A stretch of 64,000 nucleotides of DNA from an uncultured Synechococcus sp. (GTDB lineage Bacteria > Cyanobacteriota > Cyanobacteriia > Phormidesmidales > Phormidesmidaceae). The translations under genes and the position numbers were made by a program. The notes under the pieces are model-generated. The model made no database searches, was not told where the DNA came from, and saw only the letters and a program-made list of their open reading frames with translations. The stretch is from NCBI GenBank assembly GCA_937911865.1, contig CALDSK010000307.1:18521-82520 (forward strand). The letters are read 5' to 3'. Below, piece after piece: positions 1 through 9,146 of this stretch. Position 1 is the first letter of the stretch. Every line of letters begins with the position of its first letter.

Positions 1-2126
1 CTGACCCTGCAGGCAACCAGGATGGAACCGCCAGAAAGTACGTCTATGACCTACCGACACTTGACGATCCAAGCGTGGTCAACGACGGTAGCCGAGAGAC
101 CAGGGCCGGAAAAGATACCGCAGGCCCGTGGGGAGGGAATGACGGCTTTAACATGTCTATTTTGCCTGCCAATGCGCCGCTAAGAATCTATGCGGATGGC
201 TTTCGCAATCCATACGATATTGCGATCGCTCAAAATGGCAAAATGTACACCATAGACAATGGCTCTAATGACGGTAACGGAGGCGATCCGATTACCGATC
301 CAAAAGGGCTTACGACCAGTCAACCAAACAATGGCGGCACCGGTAATGCAGAGCCCTTATTTCTGGTCGAAAAAGGCGGCTACTACGGCCATCCCAATCC
401 TGCTCGCTCCAATCAAAAGCTAGCCTGGACGGTCTACAACGACAGCGGCACTGCCGACGATAGCCTAACCCCCAACACTATCAGCGACCTCTCAACCCTC
501 GTTCCCAACGGCTTGCCCATCAAAGCAGGCTTTGTCATCGATCCCAAACGGTTTACCGGCAACGCTGCCCGCCTTCGCCAAAGCGGTAGTCGCATTCCCT
601 ACAACAGCAGCTTGAGTCCGGCGATCGCAACGCTAGGCTCCTCTAGCAACGGGTTAGTGGAATATACCAGCGATGCCTTTGATGGAGCTCTAAAAGGAGC
701 GCTCCTCGTTGCCCAGTTCAATGGCAACGTAACCCTGTTGAACGTGAATGATGCAGGTACGGCCTTAGTCCCCCTCATAGGGCCAGGAGCTGATGAGAAG
801 CTAGGCACCGCCGACGATATAACGGTTGATGAAGATGGCATCTATCCACTGCTAAGCGGCTTCACAACGGCCCTAGATGTAACAACAGGGCCAGATGGCA
901 GCATTTGGGTAGCCGAAGTCGGCGGTGATTTTATCAAGGCATTCTCTCCCTCCGATATTTTGCAAACCACCAGCACTGACTTTGATGGCGATGGCATAGA
1001 CAACACCATTGACCGCTTCATCCGTGATGCCAGCAATGGCACATCTACAACGCTCTCGCCCAAGCAAACCCTACTTTGGGACTTTGATGCCAACCAGGAC
1101 AATAACCTGCCAGGCGCAGACGGCTATGGCGGCGGCCTCACAGGGGTAATGATCAACGGTCGCACAGACTTCGAAGATTTCTTTAGATCTAGCGCCGATG
1201 GACCTGAGCAAAACATCAAACTAGACAACGTTAAATTCATCACCACGGCAGGAGGAGGAACAACCGTCATCGAAAACGTATCCAACGGCCAAATAGAAAG
1301 AAAAAGGAATACTGGAGAGTATCTCTTTCATACCGGTGTTTCAATTGAGCCTGACGTAGACGTTTTTACAATTAAATGGAGTGCCTTTAACCCTGGCAGA
1401 GCCTTCCGAGGACCGAAACAACAGATAGGTGGATATATAGGCACTGGCGATCAGAGCAACTATCTCAAAATAGTTGCCACTCAATCCCCTAGAGGTGAAA
1501 TTCAGTTTGTTCTGGAAGATAAGGATACAGTTAAAAGCAAAGGAGCTGAGCAGGCAGACGATCTATTCAAGGTGCCAAAAAACAGCAACCGGAAAATATT
1601 TTTTGAGCTGACAATCGATCCGAAAGCAGCCACTGCCACACCGACAGTTACCTACGAAACTAGACGAGGCGACAAAACGGTCAGCGGCGACCCGATCAAT
1701 CTTAGAGGGACCGCTGTTTTGAGAGCAATCAAAGGGAAATACAAAGTAAAAGGACAGCCGTCTGCACTTGCAGTAGGTTTGTTTTCTAGCAATGCTGGTC
1801 AGCCAGAAGATAAAACATTTCAGGCTATTTTTGACGACATAGAGATCACGGCAGGTGACGGCTCATCGGCCACGAGTACAGCCACTGCCAATATCACTAC
1901 ACAAAAAGACCCGCTTCTACACGGAGGACAGCTCAATATAGCAGCAGAAGCTATGTCTGTTGATCTTGACCTTAGCACCTTAGAAAAGACAGTTCTAGGC
2001 CAAGTCAATCAACAGATAGATTTATCTCTATCGCAACAATTGCCCTTCCATGCTGAACAGCTCAGCTTGAGAGAGAAGAGTGTACTGCCTTTATCTTCTG
2101 AATTCGCCTTTCTTAGCATTCTATAA
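1..2126 (+). CDS. Secreted beta-propeller (sugar dehydrogenase/NHL-like) protein, 5' partial
   Basis: The reading frame is open from base 3, so the gene starts left of the window; the GTG at 75 is only an internal codon. The first visible ~300 residues look like a six-bladed propeller of the soluble glucose/sorbosone dehydrogenase type: 'GFRNPYDIAIAQNGKMY', then 'LLVAQFNGNV' and 'DVTTGPDGSIWVAEVGG'. A calcium-loop-like DFDGDGIDN follows near base 980. The remaining ~350 residues (from about base 1170) resemble a beta-sandwich lectin or LamG-like module and carry no catalytic motif I recognise. Likely extracellular. Whether it binds PQQ or oxidises sugar cannot be decided from this fragment. 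No clear terminator follows; the next gene starts 65 bp later on the same strand. Confidence 0.6.
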   Translation, partial: DPAGNQDGTARKYVYDLPTLDDPSVVNDGSRETRAGKDTAGPWGGNDGFNMSILPANAPLRIYADGFRNPYDIAIAQNGKMYTIDNGSNDGNGGDPITDPKGLTTSQPNNGGTGNAEPLFLVEKGGYYGHPNPARSNQKLAWTVYNDSGTADDSLTPNTISDLSTLVPNGLPIKAGFVIDPKRFTGNAARLRQSGSRIPYNSSLSPAIATLGSSSNGLVEYTSDAFDGALKGALLVAQFNGNVTLLNVNDAGTALVPLIGPGADEKLGTADDITVDEDGIYPLLSGFTTALDVTTGPDGSIWVAEVGGDFIKAFSPSDILQTTSTDFDGDGIDNTIDRFIRDASNGTSTTLSPKQTLLWDFDANQDNNLPGADGYGGGLTGVMINGRTDFEDFFRSSADGPEQNIKLDNVKFITTAGGGTTVIENVSNGQIERKRNTGEYLFHTGVSIEPDVDVFTIKWSAFNPGRAFRGPKQQIGGYIGTGDQSNYLKIVATQSPRGEIQFVLEDKDTVKSKGAEQADDLFKVPKNSNRKIFFELTIDPKAATATPTVTYETRRGDKTVSGDPINLRGTAVLRAIKGKYKVKGQPSALAVGLFSSNAGQPEDKTFQAIFDDIEITAGDGSSATSTATANITTQKDPLLHGGQLNIAAEAMSVDLDLSTLEKTVLGQVNQQIDLSLSQQLPFHAEQLSLREKSVLPLSSEFAFLSIL

Positions 2127-2191
2127 AACCGTACAGTCTAGTTCTTAACAAGGCAGCAGGTATAATCACTAAACCGTTAATAACACCTGAT

Positions 2192-2818
2192 ATGACGGAC
2201 TATCTCAAGTACAGCGCAATCTCGCCGACTGCTTATGCCGATGGTTTGCCGCGATCGCAATTCATGCATTTCAGCATTCACGAGCTTTGGCCACAAATTC
2301 CCCGCATCGCAGGCCCGGCTTATACCGTCCGCTGTCCGCCAGGTGATAACCTCATGCTCCATGCGGCCATTTACCGAGCCAAGCCGGGCGACATCATTGT
2401 TGTAGAGGCGGGTAATAGCGACTATGCCATGAGCGGTGGAAACGTATGTGCGATCGCTCAAAACAGAAACATCACTGGCTTCATTATTGATGGTGCTATT
2501 CGAGACATTGCCGAAGTCCGTGAAGCACGGTTTCCAGTATTTGCCAAAGGTTGCATTCCTAAGCCCGGCGTGAAAGAAACCTTAGGAGAGCTGCAAGTCC
2601 CGATTGTTTGCGGTGGTGTCACAGTTTATCCAAATGACATGGTGATTGCCGACGAAGAAGGAATAGCGGTTATTCCTCAAAAGGAAATAGACAAAATTTG
2701 GCAAATTGCAAAAGAAAGAACAGAAAAAGACGCCGCTCAGTCGCTAGAGAGCTGGGCACATAATCATCGAGTTAGAATTGAGCAATTGCTGGCACAAAAA
2801 GGGTTTGAAGCGCCCTAA
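2192..2818 (+). CDS. RraA-like / HMG-aldolase family protein
   Basis: A 208-aa protein of the RraA/4-hydroxy-4-methyl-2-oxoglutarate aldolase fold, also seen as 'dimethylmenaquinone methyltransferase' in old annotations. Visible family marks are the substrate-loop PGDIIVVEAG (about residue 65), a GGN-containing helix start, the metal/substrate segment IIDGAIRDIAEVRE (Arg-Asp pair near residue 109) and the DEEGIAVIP strand. Members either cleave 4-hydroxy-2-oxoacids or decarboxylate oxaloacetate with a divalent metal, or bind RNase E (true RraA). The Arg-Asp pair favours an enzyme over an RNase regulator. The ATG at 2192 keeps the usual N-terminus. Nothing next to it belongs to an obvious aromatic-catabolic pathway, so the substrate is unknown. 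Confidence 0.75.
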   Translation: MTDYLKYSAISPTAYADGLPRSQFMHFSIHELWPQIPRIAGPAYTVRCPPGDNLMLHAAIYRAKPGDIIVVEAGNSDYAMSGGNVCAIAQNRNITGFIIDGAIRDIAEVREARFPVFAKGCIPKPGVKETLGELQVPIVCGGVTVYPNDMVIADEEGIAVIPQKEIDKIWQIAKERTEKDAAQSLESWAHNHRVRIEQLLAQKGFEAP

Positions 2819-2826
2819 TTTAGGGC
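2812..2826 (+). terminator. Short hairpin overlapping the RraA-like stop codon
   Basis: GCCCT (2812-2816) pairs with AGGGC (2822-2826) around a 5-nt loop and is followed by TTTA. The stem is short, so this is a weak candidate terminator that includes the stop codon. Confidence 0.35.
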
Positions 2827-3155
2827 TTTACTAGCACTTTAATCGAAAGCTATGGTCTGTAGTCTATATGATGACCTTACAGACACTCATGCTAGTTCAC
2901 CCCTAAAAGAAGTTAGTCTTATCATGAATGCCATTAGGCATGCGCTACATCTAGTCGTTCACCTTCACTGAAGCGAACTCGCCGAGAAACTTTTAATCTA
3001 GAGCCTTCATAGCCTAGAAGCTATCTAGCCTAGGAACTTCGTAGCCTAGAAACTATCTAGCCCAGAAGCTATACCCCTGGATACATCTAGTTTTCTCTCT
3101 ATCGTGAGTTCGATTTACGTCGCGTCACGGCTTGTTCAGTCCACTCTCTTTATTC
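2827..3155. other. Intergenic region before the TPS-domain gene
   Basis: No credible ORF or RNA gene. It contains the 16-bp tandem repeat at 3010-3073 (listed separately) and must carry the promoter for the TPS/CHAT pair. I see no unambiguous -35/-10 pair and no strong Shine-Dalgarno sequence before 3156. Confidence 0.6.
3010..3073. repeat. 16-bp tandem repeat, four units
   Basis: Four contiguous 16-bp units at 3010, 3026, 3042 and 3058, all variants of TAGCCTAGAAGCTATC, each with a CTAG or near-CTAG core. They lie about 80 bp upstream of the TPS-domain gene. A second 4 x 16-bp array with a different CTAG-containing unit occurs at 37268-37331. Confidence 0.9.
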
Positions 3156-6100
3156 ATGAATGCGTTCTTTCGTACCGATTGGGCTCTTAGCAAGTCAATA
3201 TCAGTCTGGAAAATTTATAGCAGTAAACTGGCCGGTGCTCTCCTCACCGCATTGCTGGCTGTGCAGCCAGCCTCCGTACGACCTGCTTCCGCTCAAGTTG
3301 CCAGTGATGCCAGCTTTCAAACGCTGGTCAATGGCTCGATAAGCGATAGCTGCACCACAGGCGTTTGCACCGTTACAGGCGGTCTTCAAAACAACGCAAA
3401 TTCTGTTCTCTTTCACAGCTTTAGTCAGTTTTCTTTACCAGACGCCGCTGATGGTCCCTCCGTTCTGTTTATCGATCCGGGTGTCGATGACATTGTTGCT
3501 AGGGTCACAGGCGGCGATCTATCCATCATTAACAGCACAATCTTCACAAGCGCTGACTCCACCGCCAATCTTTTCCTGATCAACCCTAGCGGTATTCAGT
3601 TTGGTCCTAGCGGTCAGCTCGATTTGGGCGGTGGCTTTGTAGGCAGCACCGCCAGCGAAATCTTTTTTGATTCGCAAACTCGTCTGCCGTCAGGCACACC
3701 CTCTACCCCAGACAGCGCTCTCCTCACTGTTAGCGCGCCCGTTGGCCTCGGGCTACTAGCAGACTCAACCGCCCCAGTCCAGATACGAGGAACCGGACAT
3801 GCCCTGACGTTTAGTTCAGCCGTAGGCCCCGCTCCTATTATCGATCGTTCGCGTCAGCAACCCAGTCTCACAGATGTTCCGGCCGAAAACATCAGCTACT
3901 CAGCGGTCACCGCCCGCCCAGAACAAACCTTCACGCTGGTTGCCAACGGCATAGAATTTATCGGCGGCAACGTTGTTGTCCCCGCAGGTCAAATTGAGCT
4001 GGGCAGTGTCGCCCAGGGGAGTGTTAGCTTCAACGCAGACGGCTTACTCGACTACAGCCAGGTAGAAGAGTTTGCTGATATCACGCTGGCAGGCCGATCA
4101 TCATTAGATGTCAGTGCAACCACGCCAGGCCACATTATTATTCAAGGAGACGATCTCTTTGCGACTGAAAACACCGCGCTGCTAGCCGAAACCTTGCCGC
4201 CAGAAGGTCTATCAGCACCCACCGTCGCCGGCGAGCTGCCAGCGCCAACGGCAATTCCAGCCGCACCCACTGCAGCACGACCAGTAGCCCCCACCGCGCC
4301 AGCACCGCCAGCGGCCAGCGGCAGTATTAACCTCAATGCCGCTGGCGATCTGGCTATCAGTGACTTTGAAACGACCGAAAGTCTCACAGGCGAGCCAAAC
4401 TTTACAACCTACATTGGCGCCGACGTCGGTCGAAACGCCACAGGCACAGGCAGTAACATCACCCTGCGCTCAGAGAACATGACGTTGGACCGAGGCGCTC
4501 AAATTGGTACCAATGTCTTTGGCAATGGCACCGGCGGCAATATCAACATCACGGTTCGCGACACCGCCCTAATTACAGATATAGGTCCGCTGGGCATGTC
4601 GAGCCTACTCTCAAGCGTTGATCCACTGGGCACTGGTGACACAGGTCGAATCTCGCTAAACGCCGGGCAGCTTACCGTAGAAGAAGGCGCGCTCATTAGA
4701 ACCGCTAACTTCACACAGGGAGTTGCAGGCGCGATCGCACTAAACGCCGACCAAATCAATCTACGCGATACCAATAACCCACCTTCAACCGCTCAGCCCA
4801 ATGAGGCCCCTCAGCAGATAGTACCGCCAGCCCGCATTGATTCGATTACGACCGGGCGTACAGGAGAACAGGGAGAACCCCTGAGCGTCAACGCCCAGCA
4901 GTTCAACGTCACAGGCGGCGCTCAGCTGGTCACGGTCACCCTGGGAGAAGGAACTGCTGGCGACGTCAATATCACCGCAGAGGAAGCCAGGCTTTCGGGG
5001 GTCTCTTTCTCACCTTCGGATATATCCAATAGTGGACCAAGCCTGATCGCCACCGTAGTCTCCCCAGAGGCCACCGGCGACAGCGGCGATCTTACCGTTA
5101 ACGCACGCCGTCTCTCCGTTGTAGACGGCGGACAAATCGGTACGGCCACCCTGGGCTCAGGCAATACCGGTAACCTGACGGTTAGCAGCAAGACCATAGA
5201 CATCGCCGGACTCTCTTTTGGCGGGCGCAGCGGTTTGTTTTCTACAGCGCTCAACGGCACCGGTAGCGGCGGCAGTCTGGTTATCAACACCGACAGCCTC
5301 AACATTAGAGATGGCGGCGCCGTTAGCGCCAGTAACTTCAACAGCCTGCGGCGATCGTTTCTGCCACCCGGTCAAGGCAGCACCAGCAACCTCGACATCA
5401 ATGCCAGCATCATCCGCCTGAACAACAATTCGCTAATCTCCGCCGATACCGTCACCGGCGATCGCGGCAACATTACCCTCAATACCAACTTACTTTCACT
5501 AAGAAACGGTAGCCGCGTCACCACCGATGCCACTGGAGAGGCCACAGGCGGCAACATTCAAATCAACGCACCAGACGGATTCGTCGTAGCCGTTCCTGAA
5601 GAAAATAGTGATATCACTGCCAATGCTGTTTTTGGCGATGGCGGCAGCGTTAGCATCTCTGCCCAAGCGGTGATTGGCATTGAGCAAAACGCGTCGCCCA
5701 CCGGCGCCAGCGATATTACCGCTAGCTCAGACTTTGGAGCAGACGGTGAAACACGGCTAAATACCCTCAACCCAGAAATTCGCCAGGAGGCCAGCGCGCT
5801 GCCTCAGTCCCTGGCAATGCCCGCTGTAGCACAAGGCTGTAAGGCCAGTATCAGCGGGCGATTTGTTCAAACAGGGCGAGGCGGCGTTAGCACAACGCCA
5901 TACGGCATCCTTAACAGCCGCAGCAGCTTGGCAGATGTCTCTTTACCCACTACGCTAAACACCGATGCGGCAGCCGAAACAGCAGCATCACAAGGCACCT
6001 TGCATCTGCCAGAACCAGCAGCTAGCCCTACGGCAAATAACGTACCGGTAGATAACGTACCGACAGATAACGTACCGACAGATAACGTACCGACAGATAA

Positions 6101-6224
6101 CGCACCCGCAACACCAGAGCAGGAGGCTCAAGCCTGGGCTTTTAACAGAAACGGTGAAGTTGTTCTCCTTGCCGAGACTATCGCAACCACAGAAAATGAA
6201 AGATGCTTGGATTGGCGATCATGA
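3156..6224 (+). CDS. Two-partner-secretion (filamentous haemagglutinin N-domain) surface protein
   Basis: A 1022-aa exported protein. I take ATG 3156 over the in-frame TTG at 3132 because it gives a normal signal peptide (hydrophobic LAGALLTALLAV, then PASAQ before cleavage). Residues ~45-170 form the TPS/haemagglutination-activity domain, with the family pattern VLFHSFSQF, VTGGDLSIINSTI, ANLFLINPSGIQFGPSGQLDLGGGF. The long middle is a Gly/Asn/Thr-rich right-handed beta-helix. The C-terminus has the motif GCKASISGRFVQTGRGG, which I associate with cyanobacterial S-layer/TPS proteins. A proline/alanine linker interrupts the helix near bases 4220-4310, and four 15-bp repeats (encoding NVPTD) precede the C-terminus. 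Secretion normally needs an outer-membrane TpsB partner, and none is in this window. It overlaps the CHAT gene by ATGA, implying co-translation. Confidence 0.88.
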   Translation: MNAFFRTDWALSKSISVWKIYSSKLAGALLTALLAVQPASVRPASAQVASDASFQTLVNGSISDSCTTGVCTVTGGLQNNANSVLFHSFSQFSLPDAADGPSVLFIDPGVDDIVARVTGGDLSIINSTIFTSADSTANLFLINPSGIQFGPSGQLDLGGGFVGSTASEIFFDSQTRLPSGTPSTPDSALLTVSAPVGLGLLADSTAPVQIRGTGHALTFSSAVGPAPIIDRSRQQPSLTDVPAENISYSAVTARPEQTFTLVANGIEFIGGNVVVPAGQIELGSVAQGSVSFNADGLLDYSQVEEFADITLAGRSSLDVSATTPGHIIIQGDDLFATENTALLAETLPPEGLSAPTVAGELPAPTAIPAAPTAARPVAPTAPAPPAASGSINLNAAGDLAISDFETTESLTGEPNFTTYIGADVGRNATGTGSNITLRSENMTLDRGAQIGTNVFGNGTGGNINITVRDTALITDIGPLGMSSLLSSVDPLGTGDTGRISLNAGQLTVEEGALIRTANFTQGVAGAIALNADQINLRDTNNPPSTAQPNEAPQQIVPPARIDSITTGRTGEQGEPLSVNAQQFNVTGGAQLVTVTLGEGTAGDVNITAEEARLSGVSFSPSDISNSGPSLIATVVSPEATGDSGDLTVNARRLSVVDGGQIGTATLGSGNTGNLTVSSKTIDIAGLSFGGRSGLFSTALNGTGSGGSLVINTDSLNIRDGGAVSASNFNSLRRSFLPPGQGSTSNLDINASIIRLNNNSLISADTVTGDRGNITLNTNLLSLRNGSRVTTDATGEATGGNIQINAPDGFVVAVPEENSDITANAVFGDGGSVSISAQAVIGIEQNASPTGASDITASSDFGADGETRLNTLNPEIRQEASALPQSLAMPAVAQGCKASISGRFVQTGRGGVSTTPYGILNSRSSLADVSLPTTLNTDAAAETAASQGTLHLPEPAASPTANNVPVDNVPTDNVPTDNVPTDNAPATPEQEAQAWAFNRNGEVVLLAETIATTENERCLDWRS
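6039..6098 (+). repeat. In-frame 15-bp tandem repeat (NVPTD x4)
   Basis: Four 15-bp units at 6039, 6054, 6069 and 6084, each encoding Asn-Val-Pro-Thr/Val-Asp. The last three are near-identical in DNA, which indicates recent slippage expansion rather than selection on the peptide alone. Confidence 0.9.
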
Positions 6225-9130
6225 AGATACTTCGTCTCACGACCCGTTTTAGGCGATGGCTAGCGATCGCTTTTAGCAGTTGCTGGATTGTTTTATTCCT
6301 ACAAAGTCAGACTCCTGCTCTGCCAAATCAGTCTGTAGCCAATCAGTCTGTAACCAATCAGTCTGTAACCAATCAGGCCGTATCTACAGGCAGCATCACC
6401 GCAGGCATTACCGCCTATGAAGGCAGACAGTTTTCGGCTGCGATCGCCCACTGGCAGACCGCACTCACCGCTATCGACACAACAGAGCCCAACGCACCGC
6501 TTACACGCGCCTACCTTCTAAGCAACCTGGCGAGCGCCTATCAGCAGCTCGGCCAAATCCCAGCGGCTAGTACCGCGCTCACCGAAAGTCTAGAAATTCT
6601 TGAAGCTTGGCCTGAGCACACTCAAACTTACTGGCAGGTCGCGGCTCGCGTACTCAACACGCAAGGACGAAATCAGTGGCAGCAGGGCCAAACCGCAGCT
6701 GCCCTCACCAGCTGGCAAACTGCCGAGCAGTACTATCAGCAGATCAGCCTGTCTAGCGAGACGAGCCACACAGATCGCCAGTCATCTGACCAGACCAAAA
6801 TGGGCCTAATGCTGACTCAGATCAACCAGGCCCTAGCCCTACAAGAACTCGGCTTCAACGCTCAAGCCACCGAACGGCTCAGGCAGCTTAGGCAGCAGCT
6901 GCCGCCTCTAAACGACAGTATTCAGCTCAGCATCGTCACAGAGCTAGGCAAGGCCATGCGTCGCATTGGCGCACTCAACGACGCTAGGAACTTACTCACT
7001 ACCAGCCTAACGAACGCCACCCGCCAATCACTGAGCTACCCAACACTACAGCTGGAGCTGGCTCATACGGTTAGATCGCTCAGCCACAGAGCGATCGCAC
7101 TTGGCCAGCGTGCAGACGCTCAAAGCTATACAAACGAAACCATAGACCACTACAGACAGGTCGAAAACATTGCAGGGGCCTCACCCACGAGCCACTTACT
7201 CAAAGCAAGAGCACAGCTCAACCGGCTTAGCTACCTAATTGAAATTGGGCAGATAGAAAATGCCCAGACGCTTTGGCCACAGATCGACTTAACCGCGCTG
7301 CCCACCAGCCGTGACAGCACCGAAGCCTACATTAGCTATGCGCACAGCCTAAACTGCCTGCGATCGCCTACTTCAAACACCTGCACAAAAAAAGAATGGC
7401 AAAAGGTTGTTGACGTCTCCGCCAGCTATCTTCCTCCTACTAGCGAACAACAAAACAGGCTATTGCAATCGCTGACCACCGCCATTCAGCAGTCTACCGA
7501 CTTAGCAGATCCGCTAATAGAATCCTACGCCGTTGGTGAGCTGGGTCACACCTACGAGCTGACCGGTCAGTACGCAGACGCCATCCGCCTCACAGAGCGA
7601 GCCTTACAGCTAGTCGAAGGCAAGCAAAAGCCAGAAGTTGCTTACCGGTGGGAATGGCAGCTGGGCAGACTCTATCAGCAGCCACAAGCCCTGCAGTCAC
7701 AAACTCAGCAGCCACAAGCTCAACAGCCACCAGCAAATGCCTCAAAGCAAAACAGGCAGCGGACTGCTGAAAAAGCCAAAGCCAGCGCCGCCTATCAAAG
7801 AGCGCTGACCTCGCTAGCATCTGTCCGCCAAAACCTGCTAATAGTTGACACACAGGTGCAATTCTCTTTTAGAGACAACGTAGAACCCGTCTACAGAGAA
7901 TTTATCGACCTGTTGCTGAGTACGTATCACCAAGAATCAAGCGCCGAACTCAGTCTCAATCCCAGCATCAAAAGCACAGATAATGACCAAGCAGCAAACA
8001 ATCAACGGCTGCTTCGGCTAGCCGTCCAAACCCTCGACGCACTCCAGCTCACAGAACTTGAAAACTTCTTAGGATGCAACCTCTCCCAGATTGTCAGCTT
8101 GAGCGATGCCAACAGCGATCCTAAAGCGGTCAAAATATATCCTATTTTGCTGCCTCAGCAGCTCGCTATTATCATTGAGCCACCGAATCAGCCACTCACG
8201 CTCAGAACAGTTGACATCAGTCAGGAGAACGTTGAAGCAGCCCTGAGCGCACTCAGAGAAAACCTGATTCTGCCTGGTAAAACGCCCGCTGTCGTAGCCT
8301 CGGCGCGGCAGCTCTATCAGTGGCTGATAGAACCCATAGAGCCAGTACTGGCAGAAAATGACACCATCGAAACGCTAGTTTTTGTGCTGGACGGTGCACT
8401 GCGAAACGTGCCAATGGGCGTACTGTACGACGGCGAGCAGTACTTAGTTGAAAAAGAATTCGCGATCGCCATTGCCCCACAGCTCGATCTCTTCGCACCT
8501 CACCCCACCCCGCAAAAGCTCAAAATCTTACGCGGCGGCATCGGCCTGCCGCAAACCGTACGCGGCCAAAATTTTCCCCCTATCGAACTCATTCAGACAG
8601 AGCTCAACCAAATCCCTGAAAATCTCACTGTCTCCAGCCCACTGCTCAACGAAGCCTTTACCCAGGCCAACATCGAAACGCAGCTCGCCACTAAAACCTA
8701 CTCTGCCATTCACTGGAAAACCCACGGCGTCTTCAGCTCCAGCCCTGGAGAAACCTTTCTCGTCGCCTACAAAGACGGCATTACAGCCAACGAACTCAGC
8801 GACTTAGTCCGCTCTGCCAGCGAGCAGCAGGCAGAACCCTTAGAGCTTTTAGTCCTCAGCGCCTGCGCAACGGCCCAAGGCGATCGCCGTGCCGTCCTTG
8901 GCCTAGCGGGCATAGCCGTTCGAGCCGGGACTCGCAGCACGCTATCGACCCTTTGGCGAGCCGATGACCGAGCCAACACCGCACTCATGTCCAGCTTCTA
9001 CAAGGGCATCAACAGCGGCCTGACCAAAGCCCAAGCGCTACAGCGGGCTCAACAAGAACTTCTTCAAGACTTAAGCTATCCGGCCCCCTACTACTGGGCA
9101 CCCTACCTCCTAGTCGGCAACTGGCTGTAG
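6221..9130 (+). CDS. TPR-CHAT caspase-like protease, coupled to the TPS-domain gene
   Basis: A 969-aa protein starting at the ATG inside the ATGA overlap with the upstream stop; an in-frame ATG at 6203 is the alternative. A hydrophobic N-terminus (LAIAFSSCWIVLFL) suggests export or membrane anchoring. An Asn-Gln-Ser repeat follows, then a long TPR-like helical array (~residues 45-560). The C-terminal ~300 residues are a CHAT (caspase HetF-associated with TPRs) domain with the catalytic pair His835 (HWKTHG) and Cys882 (LSACATAQGD), and the family C-terminus ALQRAQQELL...YYWAPYLLVGNW. CHAT proteins are clan CD proteases cleaving after specific residues. Pairing with a secreted beta-helix protein suggests that protein, or its secretion pathway, is its substrate or partner (inference). 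Confidence 0.9.
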   Translation: MKILRLTTRFRRWLAIAFSSCWIVLFLQSQTPALPNQSVANQSVTNQSVTNQAVSTGSITAGITAYEGRQFSAAIAHWQTALTAIDTTEPNAPLTRAYLLSNLASAYQQLGQIPAASTALTESLEILEAWPEHTQTYWQVAARVLNTQGRNQWQQGQTAAALTSWQTAEQYYQQISLSSETSHTDRQSSDQTKMGLMLTQINQALALQELGFNAQATERLRQLRQQLPPLNDSIQLSIVTELGKAMRRIGALNDARNLLTTSLTNATRQSLSYPTLQLELAHTVRSLSHRAIALGQRADAQSYTNETIDHYRQVENIAGASPTSHLLKARAQLNRLSYLIEIGQIENAQTLWPQIDLTALPTSRDSTEAYISYAHSLNCLRSPTSNTCTKKEWQKVVDVSASYLPPTSEQQNRLLQSLTTAIQQSTDLADPLIESYAVGELGHTYELTGQYADAIRLTERALQLVEGKQKPEVAYRWEWQLGRLYQQPQALQSQTQQPQAQQPPANASKQNRQRTAEKAKASAAYQRALTSLASVRQNLLIVDTQVQFSFRDNVEPVYREFIDLLLSTYHQESSAELSLNPSIKSTDNDQAANNQRLLRLAVQTLDALQLTELENFLGCNLSQIVSLSDANSDPKAVKIYPILLPQQLAIIIEPPNQPLTLRTVDISQENVEAALSALRENLILPGKTPAVVASARQLYQWLIEPIEPVLAENDTIETLVFVLDGALRNVPMGVLYDGEQYLVEKEFAIAIAPQLDLFAPHPTPQKLKILRGGIGLPQTVRGQNFPPIELIQTELNQIPENLTVSSPLLNEAFTQANIETQLATKTYSAIHWKTHGVFSSSPGETFLVAYKDGITANELSDLVRSASEQQAEPLELLVLSACATAQGDRRAVLGLAGIAVRAGTRSTLSTLWRADDRANTALMSSFYKGINSGLTKAQALQRAQQELLQDLSYPAPYYWAPYLLVGNWL
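6326..6385 (+). repeat. In-frame 15-bp tandem repeat (NQSVT-type, x4)
   Basis: Units at 6326, 6341, 6356 and 6371. The second and third are identical in DNA and the last is diverged. It lies just after the hydrophobic N-terminal segment of the CHAT protein. Confidence 0.9.
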
Positions 9131-9146
9131 CAGGCTCTCTTCTTTT

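Noticed and set aside
3156..9130. Anti-phage defence system based on the CHAT protease
   Set aside because: No nuclease, CRISPR effector, gasdermin or other defence partner is adjacent; the partner is a secreted TPS protein.
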